From: an uncultured Actinomycetes bacterium | GTDB taxonomy: Bacteria > Actinomycetota > Actinomycetes > S36-B12 | Length of the DNA: 19,035 nucleotides | Assembly: GCA_903918595.1 (NCBI GenBank) | Contig: CAIXFB010000337.1 | Span: forward strand, 1 to 19,035 | Direction: 5' to 3' | In this document: piece after piece, positions 14,368-19,035 of the stretch | How the letters are laid out: the number at the start of each line of letters is the position of its first letter | How positions within the stretch are numbered: position 1 is the first letter of the stretch | Made by a program: the position numbers and the translations under genes | The notes under the pieces: model-generated | The model's input: the letters and a program-made list of their open reading frames with translations, nothing else | The model's database searches: none | Told to the model about the DNA's origin: nothing

Positions 14368-15288
14368 TCAGCGAAGCCGCATCGCAAGAGGCCGGATGGG
14401 CGCACCCGTAGCTCCTCTAAGTCTGATGGGGGCTGCAATCAGACAGAATTCATTCACGTCATCTCTTGAAAGGTCCTCCAAATTCACGAGTTCCATCATC
14501 GGAACGCCGGCTTCGGCCAAGAAGTGGCAGTGGCCCGGAAGCCAGTTATCTTCGTAAGCTGAGGGCCCGACCTCGACGCACTCTTGGTCTGCACCAATAA
14601 TCATGATTCCTTGCGACGTTACCCACCGTGCCGCCTCTAGTGACAATCCTGGTGGGTTGCCCAAGGTTTTACTTCCATCAGGCCAATACCGCATGCGCCC
14701 GGTGCGAACCATAGCGACGTCTCCGACGTTGAGCGTAAGTCCAGTTCGCTCAAGTTCGGACTCACAATCCTCAATAGTGATCGAATACGAAGGCGGCAGG
14801 CATTCGACGCCCTTGAGTTTGGCGATGTCCAGGAGAACCGCTCGAGCAACGATTGGGGGGATTTGCTCTGCACCGCCTTTAGTCCAGTGTCGGCTGCCCA
14901 AGTGCTCTTTTGCGTTGAAGCCATTGTAAATCTTTCCATCGACGCCAAAGTGGTTCAGTGAGTCAATATGAGTACCGGTGTGGGTGTACATGAACACCAC
15001 GTCGCCTGAGTAACAGACTCGCTGGTTAATTTGTGAACCGATCCCGTTCAGATTGTCGACGACTGTCCCGTCTGGGGTGTGACTCATGTAAATTTGATAA
15101 GAAGGATCGCCAGCTGCTTGGAAACTTGGCATGCCAACGAAGTAATCGATACTCAGGTCGTAGACATGAGAAGCATCGGCGCGCGAGAGGATTGCTGCCT
15201 GCGAATCCGGAGTCATCAGGTTCAGTGCTCCAAGTTCATCATCCGGTCCGTAGGGACTGGATGAAACTTGAATGTTGTCCTTCACCAT
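14368..15288 (-). CDS. Cyclase-family metal-dependent hydrolase (kynurenine formamidase / isatin hydrolase fold)
   Basis: This is a 306-aa enzyme with the signature HTGTHIDSLNH, giving metal ligands His103, His107 and Asp109 and the catalytic-region His113 of the HxGTHxDxxxH family. Relatives hydrolyse cyclic or acyclic amides (kynurenine formamidase, isatin hydrolase) or act as polyketide cyclases. It is longer than bacterial KynB (about 210 aa) and resembles the extended group beginning with a GPDDELGALN motif. It begins 2 bp after the Dabb stop. With the downstream amidohydrolase it suggests that the pathway opens an N-containing ring or cleaves amides, which is inference; no tryptophan pathway genes are nearby. 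Confidence 0.92.
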   Translation of the reverse strand: MVKDNIQVSSSPYGPDDELGALNLMTPDSQAAILSRADASHVYDLSIDYFVGMPSFQAAGDPSYQIYMSHTPDGTVVDNLNGIGSQINQRVCYSGDVVFMYTHTGTHIDSLNHFGVDGKIYNGFNAKEHLGSRHWTKGGAEQIPPIVARAVLLDIAKLKGVECLPPSYSITIEDCESELERTGLTLNVGDVAMVRTGRMRYWPDGSKTLGNPPGLSLEAARWVTSQGIMIIGADQECVEVGPSAYEDNWLPGHCHFLAEAGVPMMELVNLEDLSRDDVNEFCLIAAPIRLRGATGAPIRPLAMRLR

Positions 15289-15290
15289 GA

Positions 15291-15587
15291 CTAGACCGCC
15301 CTAACGAAGTCAACAACCGCTCGCGACTTGACTAGTGGCAAGAGTTCTTCAACGACCTCGGTGTGGAAGGGATCCTCAGAGTATTCCCGCAGACCGTCCC
15401 AATCATCGAAGTCAGAGATCAAACACCCGTCCCACGGATCGCCATTTTCGTTTGGCTCACCGTCGTTGCCTCCGAGTTCCCAACTACGGAGTGAGGGAAG
15501 TCTCTCCGACAATGTCGTGAGTAAATCGAGTACGCGCTGGCTGTCGCGTCGGTCCGCAAGTTGCCACATAAATACGTGTCGAATCAT
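15291..15587 (-). CDS. Dabb (stress-responsive A/B barrel) domain protein
   Basis: This 98-aa protein matches the small dimeric alpha-beta barrel pattern of Dabb proteins: an N-terminal strand MIRHVFMWQL, a central LRSWELGGN strand, CLISDFDDWDGLREY and the helix DPFHTEVVEELLPLV before a final DFVRAV strand. Dabb proteins include polyketide cyclases and proteins attached to aromatic catabolic clusters. GGAGG lies six bases before the ATG. It is the first gene of operon A, about 115 bp downstream of the promoter, and ends 2 bp before the cyclase gene. A role in folding or rearranging a pathway intermediate is possible but unproven. Confidence 0.88.
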   Translation of the reverse strand: MIRHVFMWQLADRRDSQRVLDLLTTLSERLPSLRSWELGGNDGEPNENGDPWDGCLISDFDDWDGLREYSEDPFHTEVVEELLPLVKSRAVVDFVRAV

Positions 15588-15699
15588 TGAAATCCTCCAT
15601 TTGTCAATCGAGAACGAGAGTGAATTATGTAGCCAGGCCCCTGCGAGGTGCCATGTGACTTCCTTTCACTTCTTGGCGTGAGCCAAATCTCGATAAAGT

Positions 15700-15745
15700 G
15701 TGTACACCTAGGGCTTGACCCTATCGTCTTGTTTCTCTGTGTCAA
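15700..15745 (-). promoter_or_regulatory. Operon A promoter with GTGTACAC operator
   Basis: On the minus strand TTGACA (15745-15740) is followed after 16 bases by TAGGGT (15723-15718), a TAnnnT-type -10. The palindrome GTGTACAC (15707-15700) lies about ten bases further, over or just after the expected start of transcription. The 12-mer AAGTGTGTACAC is shared with the operon B promoter. The rest of the interval to the Dabb start (15588-15699) is an apparent 5' untranslated leader with no other feature seen. Confidence 0.6.
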
Positions 15746-15837
15746 CTAGGTTTCGTCGGAGTAATTTCGGCCAGTTGGACTGCACCGGGGGCAAGTGCCA
15801 CCGCAGTTATGGCTGAGGCCAGTGCTACTCGGATCAT
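15742..15837 (-). CDS. Signal-peptide-like 31-aa mini-ORF, probably a truncated secreted protein
   Basis: ATG at 15837 is preceded by GGAGG at five bases. The 31-aa product is almost entirely a signal peptide: MIRV, a hydrophobic core (ALASAITAVALAPGAV), then a short polar tail ending TPTKPS. It starts 11 bp after the broken phosphatase. Its stop codon TGA is part of the TTGACA box of the operon A promoter. The simplest reading is a secreted-protein gene cut off when the catabolic block came to lie here; a genuine tiny secreted peptide is the alternative. Confidence 0.5.
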   Translation of the reverse strand: MIRVALASAITAVALAPGAVQLAEITPTKPS

Positions 15838-15848
15838 CTGAACCTCCA

Positions 15849-16256
15849 TTAAGAATTCATCAACGGGTCTGCGGCATGCATCGTGATGTTCAACGTATAC
15901 CGATCAGGAATCGGTGCTTCCAATTCCCCTATCACTTTGGTGTGCCCTTGTGCATCCACCCGCACCACCACTGCAGCACCCGACGCAGGCGCGATGTCGG
16001 TGAGATCGATGATGTTCGCTTGGTGGCCCACAAGCGCAAGGACACCTGACTTTCCCCGGTGATCGCGAATGATCTTCTCGGTTGCGCGCTTCTTGCGATC
16101 TTCCAGTTGCTCAGATGCGTTGAATACCGGGTCGAGTACTGGCGTCAAGCGCACAGTTCCCAGATCGAGCAGCCTCGCCGTGTCGACAGCGCGGCACCAT
16201 CTACTCGAGCGAACCGCAGCGATCGGGATGCGCTGCGAGATGAACTCCGATTGCAT
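15849..16256 (-). pseudogene. Histidine phosphatase family remnant lacking the N-terminal catalytic motif
   Basis: The 135-aa frame contains the middle and end of a phosphoglycerate-mutase-like histidine phosphatase: IAAVRSSRWCRAVDTARLL (the second conserved Arg region), GKSGVLALVGHQANIIDLT (the second catalytic His) and ASGAAVVVRVD. The N-terminal RHG segment bearing the phosphorylated His, normally some 40-60 residues ahead, is absent. A stop codon lies in frame three codons before the ATG, and only 52 bp separate it from the secreted-protein gene. The missing RHG makes catalysis impossible. GGAG lies only three bases before the ATG, so translation is doubtful. The tail after PDRYTLNI extends past the usual core. 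Confidence 0.75.
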
Positions 16257-16308
16257 TGACTCCTAGGCAGGTAACCAAGCCCCCCGCTTTTTTTGAGTTC
16301 CGGTGACT

Positions 16309-16470
16309 CTAGTTCGCTTGGATGGTGACTCTGTTCGACGTCAAGTTGCCGTCTTCGGTGGCGAAGTAAACGGAGGCCTTCTTGCCGGTCTTGCGTTGCC
16401 AGGAGAAGGAGCCGTCGGCATCGATCTCAGGACGAGCGGACCCTTGCGTGAAGGAGGTTTCGCCCGGGAA
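16309..16470 (-). repeat. Intact copy of the C-terminal segment also present as a remnant at 7655-7816
   Basis: The last 53 codons plus stop of the secreted protein gene are the intact counterpart of the minus-strand pseudogene at 7655-7816. The two are direct repeats at protein level (about 55% identity), separated by about 8.5 kb that contains the whole catabolic block. Divergence is too great for a recent duplication. Confidence 0.75.
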
Positions 16471-17853
16471 CCGGATATACGGCACGACCGTGTCGCCCTT
16501 CTTGAAGCCCGTGGTGGTGCCGTTGACGATGATGCCGGGCTTGCCGCTCACTGTCGTGCGATTACCTGTGATCGTGATTGATTTTGTCACACATTGAAGG
16601 GGATCCCTTTCAAAGAAAACAAGGGTGGCGACTTGGTTAACAAAAGAACCATTGACAGCCAGAGGAATAAAGTTTGGATCCAGTTTGATGCTCACCTGCA
16701 CCCGCCCCAAATCATCGGTCGTTAACCTTTGTGTGGTCGGTGGCCTACCGGTAGGCAACGTTTGCACGTCAATTATTTGGCCCGCCGCTGCAACTCCATT
16801 TTTCGTCGCAGTAAAGGTCACCAATTGCGAGACTCCGGCACAAATGCGCAACGGGCTCCCGTTGTTAATCAACGAATCTGCCTGCACTGAGAGGTCAAAC
16901 CGGTCAGGTTCCCATTTCGCGTACAGGGTTTGCGAGGTTCCCGTAAAACTAGCTGAAAGTGCCGCACCCTTGACGAGTGTCAGGGGACCTGCACCCGTCA
17001 GTGACCAGCCGGTGAGAGTGTGACCTGGCGGGGTGCATGGCGCCTGTGCGGCTGCGGCACTTGACGCCGGGACAACAGTCGGTGTGGTCTGCCGCTCGAC
17101 AGCCGTCGTCACATTCGTTCCATCGGATAAGCACTGCGTCCCGAGACCAACATTGGCGTCATAGACAATCTCGATGCCGTTGGGACGCCACACCGCGAAC
17201 AACGTGAAGCCCTCGTCACCTATCGGGACAGTTGATCCCGGCGCAAACGCACTGGTCGTTGCTGTCGCGGATCGTGCCCAACCAGCGAGTGAGTAGTTCG
17301 TGCGCGTACATGTGGTTGAAGTTGGTGCAGTGAAAGTGCCACTCGAGGCATTCTGCCCCTGGTACTTGATGTACTGCGTGGGCCCTGCGCAGGTGCCACC
17401 GTTCGCATTGATCGACGCAGTCGGATACACGAGTGCGGGATCATTCATGGTCGATCCACCAGATGTTCCGTCAGTAATCGCAACCGAACGCGTCGAAAGT
17501 CCCGAACCGAAGGCAGGCACGATCTGGAAGCTTCCTAGAGATTCCACCGTGTAAACCCCCGATGCACCTGCCGCCAGAGTGCAGGCGAATGCACCCGAAC
17601 AGTCGGATCCACCTTGGGAAACGCTTCCACTGACAGAGCGAACTTCAAGCACTGTCGAGCTGAAATCGTTTGCGACCGTAAAGGTGTCACCGACAGCCCC
17701 AACTATCTCTGCTGTGCTGACCGTCGTATCTCCCGCGTACGTGACTGTGACTGTCGAAGGACTTGTTTGGGCGGCAAATGCAGGTGGGGTCACGCCAACC
17801 CCCAGACCGAACATGAGAGCTGCGGACGAGATTACGGCGAGGACACGGCGCAT
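16309..17853 (-). CDS. Secreted protein with InlB-type (Listeria-Bacteroides) repeats
   Basis: This 514-aa protein has a clear Sec signal peptide (MRRVLAVISSAALMFGLGVG core, AFA-A cleavage near residue 27). A beta-rich domain follows to about residue 150. Two InlB B-repeat-like units come next (about 150-232 and 233-322), each ending in the typical GW...LYA/LFA.W.P pattern. Then there is a bacterial Ig-like region (about 322-430, FTATKNGVAAAGQ) and a C-terminal beta domain (KPGIIVNGTTTGFKKG... to VTIQAN). Cys residues are scattered and could form disulfides. No sortase motif or C-terminal membrane anchor is seen, so it is released or held non-covalently. Only a weak ribosome site (AAGAGCAG) precedes the ATG, and TATAAG about 30 bases upstream could be a -10. 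Its role is probably surface binding or adhesion, unproven. Confidence 0.88.
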   Translation of the reverse strand: MRRVLAVISSAALMFGLGVGVTPPAFAAQTSPSTVTVTYAGDTTVSTAEIVGAVGDTFTVANDFSSTVLEVRSVSGSVSQGGSDCSGAFACTLAAGASGVYTVESLGSFQIVPAFGSGLSTRSVAITDGTSGGSTMNDPALVYPTASINANGGTCAGPTQYIKYQGQNASSGTFTAPTSTTCTRTNYSLAGWARSATATTSAFAPGSTVPIGDEGFTLFAVWRPNGIEIVYDANVGLGTQCLSDGTNVTTAVERQTTPTVVPASSAAAAQAPCTPPGHTLTGWSLTGAGPLTLVKGAALSASFTGTSQTLYAKWEPDRFDLSVQADSLINNGSPLRICAGVSQLVTFTATKNGVAAAGQIIDVQTLPTGRPPTTQRLTTDDLGRVQVSIKLDPNFIPLAVNGSFVNQVATLVFFERDPLQCVTKSITITGNRTTVSGKPGIIVNGTTTGFKKGDTVVPYIRFPGETSFTQGSARPEIDADGSFSWQRKTGKKASVYFATEDGNLTSNRVTIQAN

Positions 17854-17944
17854 GATGCAAGCGTAATGCTGCTCTTTCTTATATTGGAAGCCGAACGACG
17901 AATTCGCAGGCTAGAAACGCGACTGCCGTCACAAATGGGTGGAA

Positions 17945-19035
17945 TCAGGTCTGCGCCATATCAACGAAACGGCTGTAATGCCCTTGGAATGCAACGGTGA
18001 TTGTGTGGGTCGGGCCGTTGCGGTGCTTGGCCACGATGAAGTCAGCTTCACCTGCGCGCGGTGACTCGCGATCGTAGGCATCTTCGCGGTGCAGAAGCAC
18101 GACGACGTCCGCATCTTGCTCGAGGGAGTTATGAACTACAACTCCATCGGCGATGAAGTTGTGTGTACCGGCAACCTCGGCGTCGAAGACATCCATTTCG
18201 CCGAGTGATTCAATGCCGACGATCTCATCCCAGTAGACGTCGTTCGTTGCGAGCATTTCGAGATCGTCGCTCTCGAGGACAGCCGCGACGCGCTGGAGGC
18301 GCTCGCACCCCGGTGCAGACTTGAAGAGAGTGCTGCCGCAGTACTGCGTGCCGATCTGGCTCTGGAAATCGCGGTGGGTCGTCCCCTTCTCCGCCATGAT
18401 CTCGCGCACCTGTGCCCACACCTCGCGGGGCAGTGTGTCGCGATTGGTGTTCTCCGGGATCGTTTCAAGGATCGTGAGAAGTTTGGTACCGATCACTCCA
18501 CGGGCACCGTGCGCATTGATGCGGCGCAGGAACACTTTCTGATCTGCACCTCCCGAGACTGTGACGTGGTAGCTATCGCGATAGCCGTTCTTGCGTGCGA
18601 CACCAATGCGCGCGTTGATTCCGAATCGGAGGAGCAGGCGAGACACATCATCAGCAAGGCGGCGGCTCGTGCTGGCGTAATAGATGTGACCGCCACGCTG
18701 GTTCTTGGTGATCGTGATCGAGCCGTCTGTGGCCCACAAGTGCTTCAGGAATAGCGCAATCTGCGCCTTTGGTAGGGAGAAGACTTGCTCCGGAATGAAC
18801 TTCTCGTGGCTCCGCTTGCCGAACAGGCCAAGCGAATCAAACCACTCAGCCATTGGGTTTCGTACCCCATGGGTAACAGGACGCACGCTCGCGTATCGCA
18901 AGGTAGTGCAACGTGCAGCTTCATATTCATCTATGCGCAACTTGACTGCGAAAGCACGCGGAGCGCAGATGCTCATGACGTCGATGTTGGCGGGATCCTT
19001 TGTTGCGTACCGGATTGGTTGCCGAGGAAGCACGG
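17945..19035 (-). CDS. dnaB: Replicative DNA helicase DnaB, 3' part, interrupted by an intein (5' end outside window)
   Basis: The last 60 codons (18127-17945) are the DnaB C-terminus: SLEQDADVVVLLHRED, SPRAGEAD, AKHRNGPT and HYSRFVDMAQT. This is the conserved end of the RecA-like ATPase domain of the replication-fork helicase. Everything upstream to the window edge, at least 302 codons, is intein in the same frame. The GTG at 19033 is an internal codon, not a start; the frame is still open at 19035. After splicing, Ser at 18127-18125 becomes the first C-extein residue, so the insertion lies in the conserved ESG-S(I/L)EQD region. The 91 bp between this gene and the secreted-protein gene contain no clear terminator. 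Confidence 0.96.
   Translation of the reverse strand, partial: VLPRQPIRYATKDPANIDVMSICAPRAFAVKLRIDEYEAARCTTLRYASVRPVTHGVRNPMAEWFDSLGLFGKRSHEKFIPEQVFSLPKAQIALFLKHLWATDGSITITKNQRGGHIYYASTSRRLADDVSRLLLRFGINARIGVARKNGYRDSYHVTVSGGADQKVFLRRINAHGARGVIGTKLLTILETIPENTNRDTLPREVWAQVREIMAEKGTTHRDFQSQIGTQYCGSTLFKSAPGCERLQRVAAVLESDDLEMLATNDVYWDEIVGIESLGEMDVFDAEVAGTHNFIADGVVVHNSLEQDADVVVLLHREDAYDRESPRAGEADFIVAKHRNGPTHTITVAFQGHYSRFVDMAQT
18128..19035 (-). mobile_element. DnaB intein with LAGLIDADG-type homing endonuclease (partial)
   Basis: The C-terminal splicing block reads DVFDAEVAGTHNFIADG followed by VVVHN-S: the penultimate His and terminal Asn needed for Asn cyclisation, then the nucleophilic Ser+1, are all present. 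Upstream is a LAGLIDADG (DOD) motif, IALFLKHLWATDGSI, preceded by KRSHEKFIPEQVFSL, typical of the second half of DnaB intein endonucleases. The N-terminal splicing blocks and first LAGLIDADG motif should lie beyond the right edge. The reading frame is clean, so splicing and possibly homing activity appear intact. Confidence 0.9.

Noticed and set aside
14965..14990. A GGTGTACATG sequence resembling the GTGTACAC operator.
   Set aside because: It matches only part of the palindrome and lies inside the cyclase coding sequence without a promoter nearby.
16277..16294. A GC-rich short stem (AAGC-CCCCC-GCTT) followed by seven T on the plus strand, resembling an intrinsic terminator.
   Set aside because: The stem is only 4 bp and no plus-strand gene ends nearby; in the direction of the flanking minus-strand genes it gives an A-tract, not a U-tract. 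It may be half of a lost terminator but cannot be supported.
1..19035. CRISPR array, tRNA/rRNA genes, transposase or integrase genes.
   Set aside because: I looked for regularly spaced repeats, tRNA-like cloverleaf segments and transposase motifs on both strands and saw none; the only mobile-type element is the DnaB intein.

Overview
The window looks like chromosomal DNA of an actinobacterium of moderate GC. The evidence is a DnaB helicase end with an actinobacterial-type C-terminus, an MmpL-type transporter, GTG/TTG starts and tight operons; no lineage marker such as rRNA is present, so the assignment is an inference. Gene order falls into three blocks.

Block 1 (1-7492) holds housekeeping or sugar-related and membrane genes. 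On the minus strand a PfkB-family sugar kinase is translationally coupled to a LacI-family repressor that runs off the left edge, with a textbook LacI-type palindrome upstream. A small P-loop kinase (minus) starts only 14 bp from a plus-strand run of four tightly spaced genes: galactose-mutarotase-fold protein, cytochrome P450, DUF1761-like membrane protein and MmpL transporter.

Block 2 (about 7880-15745, all minus) is a catabolic island for an unidentified aromatic or N-containing compound. Upstream operon A encodes a Dabb protein, a metal-dependent cyclase-family hydrolase, a nitrilase-superfamily amidohydrolase and a DsbA-fold protein with one active-site Cys. Operon B encodes a Rieske ferredoxin, a Rieske oxygenase alpha subunit, a small helical protein of unknown function, an SDR dehydrogenase, a phthalate-dioxygenase-reductase-like flavoprotein and perhaps a 54-residue protein, followed by a GntR/FCD regulator. 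Both operons begin with TTGACA promoters followed by the same 12-mer, AAGTGTGTACAC, placed near the expected transcription start. This suggests one regulator, most simply the GntR protein, controls both.

Block 3 (15742-19035, minus) contains a signal-peptide-like mini-ORF and a histidine phosphatase lacking its N-terminus and catalytic RHG motif. These are followed by a secreted InlB-repeat protein and the 3' end of dnaB carrying a large homing-endonuclease intein.

The island is bordered by broken genes. On its left, 7655-7816 is a decayed copy of the last 53 codons of the secreted protein at 16309-17853, in the same orientation and about 8.65 kb away. On its right are the truncated phosphatase and the mini-ORF, whose stop codon lies inside the operon A promoter. 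This arrangement fits acquisition or rearrangement of the catabolic block, but the sequence alone does not prove it.
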